Shown here: piece after piece, positions 32,440 to 43,039 of the stretch
Numbering within the stretch: the first letter of the stretch is position 1
How the letters are laid out: each line of letters begins with the position of its first letter
NCBI GenBank assembly: GCA_031769625.1
Contig: JAUIMM010000124.1
Span: forward strand, 6,075,501 to 6,139,500
Source: Taudactylus pleione
Taxonomy: Eukaryota > Chordata > Amphibia > Anura > Myobatrachidae
Length of the DNA: 64,000 nucleotides
Direction: 5' to 3'
The notes under the pieces: model-generated
Seen by the model: the letters and a program-made list of their open reading frames with translations, nothing else
The model's database searches: none
What the model was told of the DNA's origin: nothing
Made by a program: the position numbers and the translations under genes

Positions 32440-34988
32440 TGCTACTGTGTTGATGCATGTGCAGCTACAGCGCACACAAGTTACAAACACAGAAAAAAAT
32501 TGTTTTTTATTTTTTGGAGCACTTTGGGGGTACACCACCCTTTAACAGACTTATGGGACACAGGTGCACGCTTGGCGCCGCTCCTTTGTTGATGCACGTG
32601 CAGCTATAGTGCACACAATTCACAAAAACAGAAAAAAAAGAAGATTTTTTTTTTTTGTGGAGCGCACTTTGGGGGTTAACCACCCTTTAACAGACTTATT
32701 GGACACAGGCGCACGCTTGGCGCTTTGTTGCACGTGCGGCTACTGCACATACATTTCGCACACAAACACAGCAAAAAAAGAAGAATTGTTTCTTTTTGTG
32801 GAGTGCACTTTGAGGGTTACACCATCCTTTAACAGACTTATGGGACACAGGCGCACACTTGGCGCTGCTCCTTTGTTGATGCACGTGTGGCTACTGCGCA
32901 TACATTTTGCACACAAACACAGCAAAAAAAGAAGATTGTTTCTTTTTTGTGGAGCACACTTTGGGGGTTACTGCACACTTTAACAGAATTATGGGACACA
33001 GGTGCACGCTTGGCGCTGCTCCTTTGTTGATGCACGTGCAGCTACAGTGCACACAATTCACAAAGACAGAAAAAAAAGATTTTTTTATTTTTTGTGGAGC
33101 GCACTTTGGGGGGACACAGGCGCGCGCTTGGCACTGCTCCTTTGTTGATGCACGTGCAGCTATAGTGCACACAATTCACAAAGACAGAAAAATAAGAAGA
33201 ATTTTTTATTTTTTGTGGAACGCACTTTGGGGGTTATACCACCCTTTAAAAGACAGACGCACGCTTGGCGCTGCTGCTTTGAGGATGCACGCACAGTGCA
33301 CACAATTCACAAACACAGAAGAAAATGTTTTATTTTTGTTGGAGTGCACTTTGGGGGTTACACCACTTTTAACGGACAGACGCACGCTTGGCGCTGCTGC
33401 TTTGAGGATGCATGCACAGTGCAGACAATTCACAAACACAGAAGAAATTTTTTTATTTTTGTTGGAGTGCACTTTGTGGGTTACACCACTTTTAACGGAC
33501 AGACGCACGTTTGGTGCTGCTGCTTTGAGGATGCACGTACAGTGCAGACAATTCACAAACACAGAAGAAAATGTTTTATTTTTGTTGGAGTGCACTTTTG
33601 GGGTTACACCACCCTTTAACGGACAGACGCACGCTTGGTGCTGCTGCTTTGAGGATGCACGCACAGTGCACACAATTCACAAACAGAAGAAAATGTTTTA
33701 TTTTTGTTGGAGTGCACTTTGGGGGTTACACCACCCTTTAACAGACAGACGCACGCTTGGTGCTGCTGCTTTGAGGATGCACGCACAGTGCACACAATTC
33801 ACAACACAGAAAAGAAGAATTTTTTATTTTTGTTGGAGTGCACTTTGGGGGTTACACCACCCTTTAAGACATGAGCCAGCCAGCCCTTTACTTATGGGGC
33901 ACAGGCGCATGCTTGGCGCTGCTCCTTTGTTGATGCACGTGCAGCCACAGTGCACACAAAACACAAACACAGAAAATATTTTTTTATTTTTGTTGGAGTG
34001 CACTTTGGAGGCTTACAGCACCCTTTAAGAGATGAGCCAGCCGTGCCCTTTACTTATGGGACACAGGCGCACGCTTGGCGCTGCTCCTTTGATGATTCAC
34101 GTGCGGCCACAGTGCACACAATTCACAAACACAGAAAATAATTGTTTATTTTGTTTGGAGTGCACTTTGGGGGTTACAGCACCCTTTAACGGTCAAGCCA
34201 GCTGGCACTTTACTTATGACACAGGCGCACGCTTGACGCTACTTTGTTGATGCACGTGCAGCTACTGTGCACACAATTCACAAACACAAAAAAATATATT
34301 TTTTATTTCTTTTGGAGTGCACTTTGGGGGTTACAGCACCCTTTAACGGACAAGCCAGCTGGCCCTTTACTTATGACACAGGCGCACGCTTGGCGCTGCT
34401 CCTTTGTTGATGCATGTGCAGCCACAGTGCACACAATTCACAAACAGAGAAAATTATTTTTTATTTTGTTTGGAGTGCACTTCAGACCCTTTAACGGTCA
34501 AGCCAGCCGGCCCTTTACTTATGACACAGGCGCACGCTTGGTGTTACTTTGTTGATGCACGTGCGGCTACTGCGCACACAATTCACAAACACACAAAAAA
34601 AAATTATTATTTTTTTTGGAGTGCACTTTGGGGGTTACAGCACCCTTTAACGGACAAGCCAGCCGGCCCTTTACTTATGACACAGGCGCACGCTTGGCGC
34701 TGCTCCTTTGTTGATGCATGTGCAGCCACAGTGCACACAATTCACAAACACAGAAAATTATTTTATATTTTGTTTGGAGTGCACTTTAGACCCTTTAACG
34801 GTCAAGCCAGCTGGCCCTTTACTTATGACACAGGCGCACGCTTGGTGTTACTTTGTTGATACACGTGCTGCTACTGCGCACACAATTCACAAACACACAA
34901 AAAAAATGTTATTATTTTTTTTGGAGTGCACTTTGGGGGTTACAGCACCCTTTAATGGACAAGCCAGCTGGCCCTTGATTTATGACAC
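32440..34988 (-). repeat. Tandem array of the hAT element (two unit types)
   Basis: Units are marked on the plus strand by 'CGCACGCTTGGCGCTGCT' and 'GTGCACACAATTCACAAAC'. 33240-33850 has ~122-bp units with 'CTGCTTTGAGGATGCACG'. 33870-34988 has ~155-160-bp units with 'CAAGCCAGC(T/C)GGCCCTTTACTTATG'. The 373-codon frame at 32907-34028 runs through the array and is not a gene. Confidence 0.88.
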
Positions 34989-35767
34989 AGGCTATCACCA
35001 TTACAATCCATTATGAATGCAGCTGCAAGGCTTATCTTCCTTGCGAAACATTCTTCTTCTGCTGCCCCGCTCTGTCAGTCCCTCCATTGGTTGCTGCTTT
35101 TCTACCGTATTCAATACAAAATACTTTCACTTACACATAAGGCTATTAACCAAACCACACCAACATACATCTCTTCACTCATCTCAAAATATCTCCCAAC
35201 CCGACCTCTCCGCTCAGCACAAGATCTGTGTCTCTCATCCCCATGCATTACTTGCTCCCATTCACGGTTACAGGACTTTCTTCGTGCTGCACCCACTCTA
35301 TGGAATAACCTACCTCGCACAATAAGACTTTCCTCTAGTCTCCAATCCTTCAAGCGTTCCCTGAAAACTCACCTCTTCAGGCAAGCTTATCAGATTCCAG
35401 AACCTCCCACATAACCTTCATAGCTTCCATATCTAATTACATCCCCTTTTACAGTCCACACACAATCTCACACATCGTCTTTCTCTCACATCCTCATGTC
35501 ATTTGGTCGACATTCCTGTGTGACTGGATCATGCAGCCAACCAAGAAACTGTGCATTCTGGCTGGACCAAAATGCAATATATAGCACCTATCCTTGTGTA
35601 TCAATGCCTATTTCCCTATAGATTGTAAGCTTGCGAGCAGGGCCTTCCTACCTATATATCTGTCTGTTATTATCCAGTTTTGTTCTATTAATGCTTACAA
35701 TTGTAAAGCGCAACAGAATATGCTGCGCTATATAAGAAACTGTTAATAAATAAATAAATAAATAAAT
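34989..35767 (+). mobile_element. L2-type LINE, 5'-truncated
   Basis: 35013-35414 encodes the RT C-terminal region of L2/CR1-group LINEs (NAAARLIF, LHWLLLFYRIQYKIL, LWNNLP, FKRSLKTHLF). The 3' end has 'GATTGTAAGCTTGCGAGCAGGGCC', then 'GCGCTATATAAGAAA' and an (AATA)n tail. Truncation at the 5' end is typical of target-primed insertion. It inserted into, or took the place of, the rest of the hAT array. Confidence 0.9.
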
Positions 35768-36759
35768 GTGCACTTTTCGGGCCATGTAATGCATATATGT
35801 TACTGGTTTCTTGTACTAAACTGTTTTATGTACCAAAAGAATAATCTTTTGCTAATGTGCATATGTGTAGCACTTTAAATAACTTGTATAATTGTCCCCT
35901 GTATTAAAACACTGTATGGTATAACACTTTGGGATACATATCAGCAACTTGTTTCTTGTACTAAACTGTTTTAGGTACAAAAAGAACTGTCTTTTGTTTA
36001 CAATTGTGTCTGGTACCAGATATTATCATGTACTCTATCAGGCACTAAAGAAAAACTCTTAAATCTTTTATTTCAATATCTCATTGTACTAAATAAAATC
36101 TATACTATGCATTATTTTTGGGTCATATATTTGTAATCTAATCATTTCATTGTGGTATCACATAATTTTCATACTAACTTTTTTGGAGATAAAACCATAC
36201 AATCCTAATCAAATTTATTATTCAATTGAAAAGCATTATCTTTAGCCATTAGGGTTGTATAGCGATTTAACAAATATTTTGCCTATTAGTTGCTAAATAT
36301 CGCCTTGATATTAATGAAGGAAATTTCCTTCTGCCACTGGTATATTTCCCTGTGACAACTTACAGGGTAGTTACCTTATCAGTGACTATATTTATTACTA
36401 TTAAAACCATTACTAAATGTTTGTTTTGTGGTGTCGTCTGACACTAGCTTGCAAGATTCTAATACTAATTTTATATTTCTTACTAAAAGTTATGTTAATA
36501 CATACATAATTTATAGTGTGCTCCAGCAAAAGAGTCTACTTCTTTTCTCTTTACAACTTGCAGTATAGTACCCTTTGGCTCTTGGGTGCACCACCAGCCT
36601 CAGAATGACTAATGAAATCATAAGAAGGTCATTTATATATTGATGTTGAATTTCTGTAATGTAATGTAATTTTGCCTGTCAAACATTCATCAGGCTTCAG
36701 TGCGGAATCTCCCCTCTTGCTTTTGGAGACAAATGAACTGGCAGGTTCGTTGTCCAGAC
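35768..36759. other. AT-rich region, no gene recognised
   Basis: Only a weak internal duplication is visible ('TTTCTTGTACTAAACTGTTTTA' phrases near 35807 and 35950). No coding region is supported. Confidence 0.45.
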
Positions 36760-37256
36760 AGAGGACTTCATTCAGAGTCGGTTGTTGCGGACGCACGGTC
36801 GTACGCATACAATGTTTTTCTTTCTGCGCCTGCGCACGGCTAGCAGTGCGCATGTGCATACAAGCTCTACCGATGAAAAATACTGATGGTCGTAGGGCTT
36901 CCGACACGGAAGTGGATTGCTAAAGTTGATTGACAGGTAAGACCGTTTGTGGGAGTATACGGGGGTAGTGGTCTGCAAACTGAGGCGTTCTTCAGCGTTT
37001 CCAGGCGTTTTAGGGGAGTGAATAAATTACCTGCTTCGTACGACCAAGAATTGCGGATGCATGACAACGTCACTCTACGAACAGGCTGATCGTCCAGGCT
37101 AAGGTAGGCAAGAAGCGTCCGTAAGCCACAACAGTACAATCGTTACTCTGATGTTACCTGCGATGTTTCTATTTTGAACCACACAAACCAAGCAGCTAAG
37201 ATTGCTGCATTATAACTATTAACACTGCTAATTACCTTGTAACTGAGGGCCTGATT

Positions 37257-37688
37257 CAGAGCTGAACGCTCTGACCAGACCGCTAACTCTGAATCAGGGC
37301 CGTCCCAGCTAAATTTGGAACGGCCTCCTGGCCGCTTGCATAGCTGTGGGTGACCACCAGGAGTGATTTTGGCTCTATCAGAGCCAAAATCACTCCCACT
37401 GACATCATTACTGATGTCAGTGGGGCCGGACTCAGACGGTAGGCGTTCCCATGGGAACACCTCCGTCTGGCAGTCACGCCCCCGACACGCCCACCAAAGG
37501 GGGCGTGCTGTCAATCAACATCGACAGCACACCCCCTTTGGTGCGAGACCCGGAGCGACGGAGAGCCCGTCGCTATCCGGGTCTCGCGCATGCGCACGAC
37601 GGAGCTCCCTCCGTCGTGTGCATGCGCAGTGAGGCAACATCGACCCATTTGCGAGCGTCCTTTGCTCGCGAATGGGTCTGAATGACCC
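37257..37688 (-). mobile_element. Serial-hairpin MITE, copy 3 (inside Harbinger)
   Basis: Starts GGGCCTGATTCAGAG and ends GGTCTGAATGACCC. Hairpins include 'CACTGACATCATTACTGATGTCAGTG' in two arms, 'GGCGTTCCCATGGGAACACC' and 'GCGCATGCGCACGACGGAG' with its partner. No clean 3-bp duplication (TGA left; GCTGA right). Confidence 0.8.
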
Positions 37689-38292
37689 GCTGATTTCACT
37701 TGCATGTGCATTAGGGAATTCGCAACACAAATGTTTATTTGTGCTTTTTGTAAATTTTTTAGGGAAAACAGTTTTGAAAACATCTAGGATTGTGTTTTGC
37801 GTAGCATCCTTTTTAGATACCATACTTTTTAAACCTTGTATACATTGATATAATTAAAGCTTTACATTTTTGTTGTAAAAAAAAAATTTTTATTTGAAAT
37901 TTGCCTTTCAGCACAATTTAAATATAAATTGTGACCGCAACATTTGCATATAATTCAAATAAAAATATAAAAAAAATATATATATATATTTTTTAAATAA
38001 AAAATAGAGCTTGAGACATTGGTGACAAGAAATATGGGGACTGGACAACAGGTGAGGGAGGAGATATCCAGGGCTACTTTCGTCGTTTGGGCCAGCTTGG
38101 AGGAAGAGGTAAGCTATGGACAGCCGACTGGTGTGTAACACGCCGACTGGCCTGGCCAGAGGTAGATGGGATTTCCTCTGGCCTAGGCATAGGGCTCTCC
38201 ATACTTGCGGGGGTGGCTGTTGGGCTGCCAGAGGTGGTGGTCCTGGGAGGAAGGGAGTCTCGCTCCATCATGGCAGGTGGGTTGGCCTGCTC

Positions 38293-39198
38293 CTAGGTAT
38301 TGGCCAAACGATCTAGGGCCCCAGCAATGGTCTCCAGGGCCACCGCCACCCTCACCAGAGTGGTCTCCATCCTCAGAAGAACACATCTGTTCTCCTGAGT
38401 TTGGGAGACCAACCTGGTGAGGAGAGGCACTGCTCGGTCTGATGGTTGCCCTGGAGTAGACTCCACAGGGTCCCCAGATGGAGTACTTGGATCCTCCCCT
38501 GCAGAGTCTCCATCTGTGCTGGACCCAGACCTGACCTCAGGAGCAGGCACTACCTCCTCTGAGTCTGGAATATAAAAAAAAATGTTTTATTTGTTTTCAT
38601 AAAAAAAAAATCGCATTGAAGTTTGAGCTTTATACTTTTTGGCTACCAAAAAAAAATTACCTACTTGCACATGTGGAGCGTTGAAGTCGGCCATGTCAGT
38701 GTCCATAGTGGACATGCTGACTATCTCCTCTTCCGTCACACATCCCTGAGCCAACGTCTCCAACCTCGTCAAGGCCAGCTCCTCAGGGATGCGACCACCA
38801 CCTATCCCCGCAGCATGGTCCACCCTACTCTGTAGCTTCCTCTTCAGTTGGTACTTGAAATCCGTCCATCTGTCAATGTGATTTTGGAAATTTTAAGAGT
38901 TAGTTTATTTAAATAAGATCAAGCTTTGGACTTCAGTACACTCACAATATCATTTTCCTACCGTTTTTTAACGACTTTCATGGTTCTGTAGGTTGTCCCC
39001 ACAGCATTAACAGCCCTGGATATCTCTTCCCAAATCCTGTCTTTGGCTCCAGCCCCCATATTTCTTGGGGCATTGACAAGGTTCTCCATTGTCATGGTCA
39101 CCAATGTCTCCAGCTCGATTCGTGAAAACGGAGGCTTCTTGGCCTTGGCCTGCTTGGGCCCACCTCCTACTCTACTGGTGGAATTTGATTCCCAGCAC
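38293..39198 (-). CDS. Harbinger Myb/SANT-like protein gene 1 (three exons seen)
   Basis: Exons on the minus strand: 39198-38962, 38869-38661 and 38564-38293, with GT-AG introns and matching phases (R at the first junction, D at the second). The first exon carries a Myb/SANT-like DNA-binding domain (PPFSRIELETLV, then IWEEISRAVNAVGTTYRTM), continued by RWTDFKYQLKRKL across the junction. The middle exon ends in an acidic stretch. The last exon is Ser/Pro/Glu-rich and ends in a probable coiled coil (TTLVRVAVALETIAGALDRL). In Harbinger elements such a protein binds the transposase and the DNA ends and brings the transposase into the nucleus. The true 5' exon is unclear: a candidate ending at 39294 splices well but places a stop in frame, so the start codon is undetermined and this may be a slightly damaged gene. 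Confidence 0.75.
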
Positions 39199-39384
39199 CT
39201 ACAACATTGTTTAAATTAGATAAAATTATAAACATTTTTTAAGGGAAATATGAACAGTTCTTGTGTTGTTGAAAAAATGTGATTCGCACTTACCTGCCTC
39301 AGTTGGCCTCTGCTCACCATGCTCCTCGCTTGACAGTTTGCTAACCTGTGAGAGAGCATGAAGAATACTGCTTGTGCAGACTTT

Positions 39385-39775
39385 TTAATAGATGTGAGCG
39401 CATCCCTGGATTGGTTACCCGTGCATCCCTATTTGCCTAACTACAAATGCACACCTTTCCTGCATTCCGTAATTACTGCGTGGGTTGTGCTAGATGTGAG
39501 CGCATCCCTGGATTGGTTACCTGTGCATCCTTATTTACCTAAATACAAATGCACACCTTTCCTGCATTCCGTAATTACTGCGTGGGTTGTTCTAGATGTG
39601 AGCGCATCCCTGGATTGGTTACCCGTGCATCCTTATTTACCTAACTACAAATGCACACCTTTCCTGCATTATGTAATTACTGCGTGGGTTGTTCTAGATG
39701 TGAGCGCATCCCTGGATTGGTTACCTGTGCATCCTTATTTACCTAACTACAAATGCACACCTTTCCTGCATGATT
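39385..39775 (+). repeat. 102-bp tandem repeat, about 3.8 copies
   Basis: 'AGATGTGAGCGCATCC' starts at 39390, 39492, 39594 and 39696. 102 is a multiple of three, so one frame stays open through it, but it lies in the spacer between divergent Harbinger genes and has no protein hallmark. Confidence 0.92.
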
Positions 39776-39889
39776 CAATAATTGGGGTTTTATTTCTTTA
39801 TTTAAGGCAAAGCCAAATGTTCCCTTGTGGGTTGTAGTTGGAGTGATTTGTGGTGCAAGAAGGGATTGTTAGTGGTTACATTGTTTGGT

Positions 39890-40145
39890 GTTGTTTGAGA
39901 GGTGCTTGTGTGAGTTGTTTGAGAGGTGCTTGTGTGAGTTGTTTGAGAGGTGCTTGTGTGAGTTGTTTGAGAGGTGCTTGTGTGAGTTGTTTGAGAGGTG
40001 CTTGTGTGAGTTGTTTGAGAGGTGCTTGTGTGAGTTGTTTAAGTGTTGCTTGTGTGAGTTGTTTGAGAGGTGCTTGTGTGAGTTGTTTGAGAGGTGCTTG
40101 TGTGAGTTGTTTGAGTGTTGCTTGTGTGTGTTTTTGGAGTGTTGC
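39890..40145 (+). repeat. 24-bp tandem repeat
   Basis: About ten copies of 'GAGTTGTTTGAGAGGTGCTTGTGT'-like units (here 'TTTGAGAGGTGCTTGTGTGA' plus four bases), with two variants near 40035 and 40110. Confidence 0.93.
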
Positions 40146-40204
40146 TTGTGTGTTTTGTTTGTGTGTTGGTAGTGTCTTGTTTTTTTTTTATTATTATTTT
40201 GGTT

Positions 40205-40545
40205 GTGGGTGTTTTTTTTTGTTCCTTTATTTTTGGTGTTGTTTTTTTGTGTTCCTTTATTTTTGGTGGGTGTTTTTTGTGTTCCTTTATTTTTGGTGGT
40301 GGTTTTTTGTGTTCCTTTATTTTTGGTGGGTGTTTTTTGTTCCTTTATTTTTGGTGGGTGTTTTTTGTGTTCCTTTATTTTTGGTGGTGGTTTTTTGTGT
40401 TCCTTTATTTTTGGTGGGTGTTTTTGTGTTCCATTATTTTTGGTGGGTGTTTTTTGTGTTCCTTTTTTTTGGAGGGTGTTTTTTTGTTCCTTTATTTTTG
40501 GTGCTAGTTTTTTTGTTCCTTTATTTTTGATGGTGGTTTTTTTAG
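40205..40545 (+). repeat. ~30-bp T-rich tandem repeat
   Basis: About eleven copies of 'GTTCCTTTATTTTTGGTGGG' plus a T/G tail. Long frames on either strand here (246 codons minus, 226 plus) are low-complexity by-products. Confidence 0.93.
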
Positions 40546-41303
40546 TGTTATTTCTTTGGTGGTGGTCTTTGGTTTTCAAATTTGTTTGGTGCAGACATTT
40601 ACAAAACACCTTTACTTGTTGTGTTTGAGCCGGTTACTTGTTCTGTTTGGGTGGCCGGGCTTTTGTAGCCTTAAAAACACAACATTATTAGAAGACTCAA
40701 GTAAGTGTGCCAGCCTACTGCATTTTTTGTTTATTTTCTTTTTGTTCTACAATCCTAAAAAAATGTAAAGTTTTGTTGCTAATTTTTTTTTGTATTTTAA
40801 AATTTATTAAAGGTGTTTAACAGTCCATTTTGTACTTGAATCAGGTAAGTGTCTATTTATTCAAACCTACAATTATGTTTATTTTTTTTGTTTTTTGTTT
40901 AATATTTATTTCTTTTAAGAATGTTTTTTATTCTATTTGGTAAATGTAAATTCGTACATTTAACAACAATTCATATTGCCCAATTTAAAAGTGAAGCTTT
41001 GTTTTAACAATAATAGTAGTAATATTGGTTTGGAGTAAAAAAAAATTAAATTTTTTGTCTTCCCTAAAAAAAACAACCGTACAACAAATACACATGTAGG
41101 GATTTCCGAAGATAGCACTGCCCAACCCTGTAAGAATATGCACCATTATTATAAAGCTAAGTATTTGTGAACAAATAATCAAAAAACACTCTGTAGAACC
41201 AATTTTAAATATAAATTTAACTTTACAGAGCAATGTTGGACAGCTAATAGTGGCCATGTTGCCCTCCCACCAACCTTCCTCAGCCTCCTCCTGGGTGTAG
41301 GCA
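40546..41303. other. Harbinger upstream region, AT-rich
   Basis: T-rich sequence before the transposase gene. 'CTCAAGTAAGTGTG' near 40698 could be a splice donor of an upstream untranslated exon; this is a guess. Confidence 0.35.
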
Positions 41304-42381
41304 AAGGAGACGTGCAAGGGTCAAGATATATAGAACACGTGTTACCCTTTTTGGAATGCCTGATGATGTGGTTGTAACCACTTATCGCCTGCCTCCAAAT
41401 ATTATCCTAGACACTCTTTCAATAATAAAGAATGATCTAGAAAGTCAGATTCACATTCCAACAGCAATCTCACCACTTACACAGTTGTTGGCGGTGTTAC
41501 ATTTCTGCACCTCAGGGTCCTTCCAAACCACTGTGGGGCTGGTAGGTGGCCTCTCCCAGCCCTCATTTTCACGGATCCTGAGGCGTGTGCTAGATGCATT
41601 TTTCAATCATCTAGCACATTTTATTAGTATGCCTTTGGATACGGAAGCCCTTGATGTGGTAAAGCAAAAGTTTTTTGAAATTGCAGGCTTTCCACACGTC
41701 ATAGGGGTAGTGGATGGCACTCACATAGCACTTCAGCCCCCTGCATGCAGGGAACAAATATATAGGAACCGAAAACATTTCCATTCCCTAAATGTAATGG
41801 TGCTATGTGGTGCCTCCCTCCAGATCCTCTCCCTGAATGCCAAATTCCCAGGCTGCAGCCATGATGCATATGTGATACAGGGATTTGGCCAAAATTAAGC
41901 ACACTGCAAGCTGGTAACATGTGGATTCTTGGTAAGTAAAAATCCAGTATGTATCTATAGTAATAGTGTAAACATGTTTTCATGGTAAATGTATGTATCT
42001 TTTGGTGTCCCATTTCCATCAGGTGACAGTGGATATCCTTGCACGCCCTGGCTGCTGACTCCTTATTTGACTCCCACACCAGGGCCCCAAACTCACTATA
42101 ATGCCGCGTTTACTGCCACCAGGCAGGTGGTGGAGCGCTGTAACGGCCTTTTAAAGGGCCGGTTCCGGTGTCTCCATCACTCTGGTGGTGCACTCATGTA
42201 CTCGCCGGATATTGTTTCTCGCATTGTGGTCCTGTGTGGGATTTTACACAACATTGCAATAAGGAGTCGAGTACCCATGCAGCCAGAGGAGGCCTTGCCA
42301 GAGGATGGCCCCCTGGAGGAAGGTGTTGTGATGCAGTCAGGGGGGGGGGCAGACGCGATTATGTTGTTTCACTTTTTTTAG
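41304..42381 (+). pseudogene. Harbinger transposase (HARBI1-like), one frameshift
   Basis: The first exon runs to 41931, then a 91-bp intron (GTAAGT at 41932, TTTCCATCAG to 42022), then the second exon 42023-42381. First exon: an Arg-rich lead (about 41304-41355, before the Met at 41356), TYRLPPNIILDTL, a helix-rich region, the first catalytic aspartate in GVVDGTHI, then YRNRKHFHSLNVM. The exon junction rebuilds WILGDSGYP with the second aspartate, and the glutamate follows in VVERCNGLLKGRFRCL. All three DDE residues are present. A 1-nt frameshift lies between about 41850 and 41890: the frame of the first exon meets TAA at 41896, while the frame leading to WILGDSGYP is open just after. The protein would cut and join the element ends. 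AATAAA signals follow at 42730 and 42744. The true start is uncertain. Confidence 0.88.
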
Positions 42382-42729
42382 GTAGGAATATTTACTTGTT
42401 TTTTTTTAGCAAAACACTTATTGCAAATGTATTTTAATGTGTACCTTTTTATTTTGTTTTCTTTTCCTACCAACCAAATCACAACACTTTCCAAAACCTG
42501 CAAAAATAATGGAACCCATTGGCAATACCCTGTATGTTTTTGGACAACTAACACATTTAGCACGGATATACCCCAACATGTTTAGTTAATTTGCCTTTTG
42601 TTTTAGTTGTTTATGCCTGACTAAGCCAGATGTTTTCTTTGGCCAAACCCTGAGGACATTTGTTATGTGTGAATCTGTTATGAAATTCTTTTTACGAGTA
42701 AAAGCTTATTGGCAACATGTTTGTTATTT

Positions 42730-42749
42730 AATAAATTTTTTCAAATAAA
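42730..42749 (+). terminator. Poly(A) signals of the transposase gene
   Basis: Two AATAAA hexamers (42730-42735 and 42744-42749) about 350 nt after the transposase stop, on the plus strand. Confidence 0.5.
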
Positions 42750-42986
42750 TACAAATGGTGTTTTTTTTTTTTTTTAAATGAAAGCCATTTTGAGGTGGAT
42801 AATGTATGCCAACCCCTAAAAAAAATATACAACATTACTGCAAATGTTCTTAAGGTTTACTAATAAATTTTTGCAGTTCTTATACTATGGAAAGGCACCC
42901 ACCTTTGTTCACAAAGTTTTTAAAATGCAGAATTACACCCTTTAATGTGTGGCAAAAAAGAGGACAAATGTTTGAACCACAAAAAC

Positions 42987-42992
42987 TTTATT
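42987..42992 (-). terminator. Poly(A) signal of Myb-like gene 2
   Basis: AATAAA on the minus strand, 48 nt past the stop codon at 43040. It faces the transposase signals tail to tail about 240 bp away. Confidence 0.6.
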
Positions 42993-43039
42993 GTAATATT
43001 TTTTTTAATGAAAAATGGAAAAATATGAAAACAAAATAA

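Larger units (their letters stand above)
31267..34988 (-). mobile_element. hAT element with internal tandem array, right part missing
   Basis: The terminus TAGGGGTGTGCACCGG at 31267 fits the hAT pattern and resembles TAGGGGTGAGCGGG at 59936. Reading on the minus strand from the right: ~160-bp array units (34988 to 33870), ~122-140-bp units (33850 to 32440), then the C-terminal transposase code (32430 to 31901) and the 3' end. The order matches the copy at 59936-64000, but the N-terminal transposase block found there between the two array types is absent. The right side is cut by an L2 LINE at 34989. Confidence 0.75.

Noticed and set aside
32907..34028. 373-codon open frame (+)
   Set aside because: It runs entirely through tandem units of the hAT array and its product is just the unit translated again and again; the opposite strand is also open.
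39850..40609. Long frames of 226 (+) and 246 (-) codons
   Set aside because: Low-complexity 24- and 30-bp repeats create them on both strands; no domain or start context.
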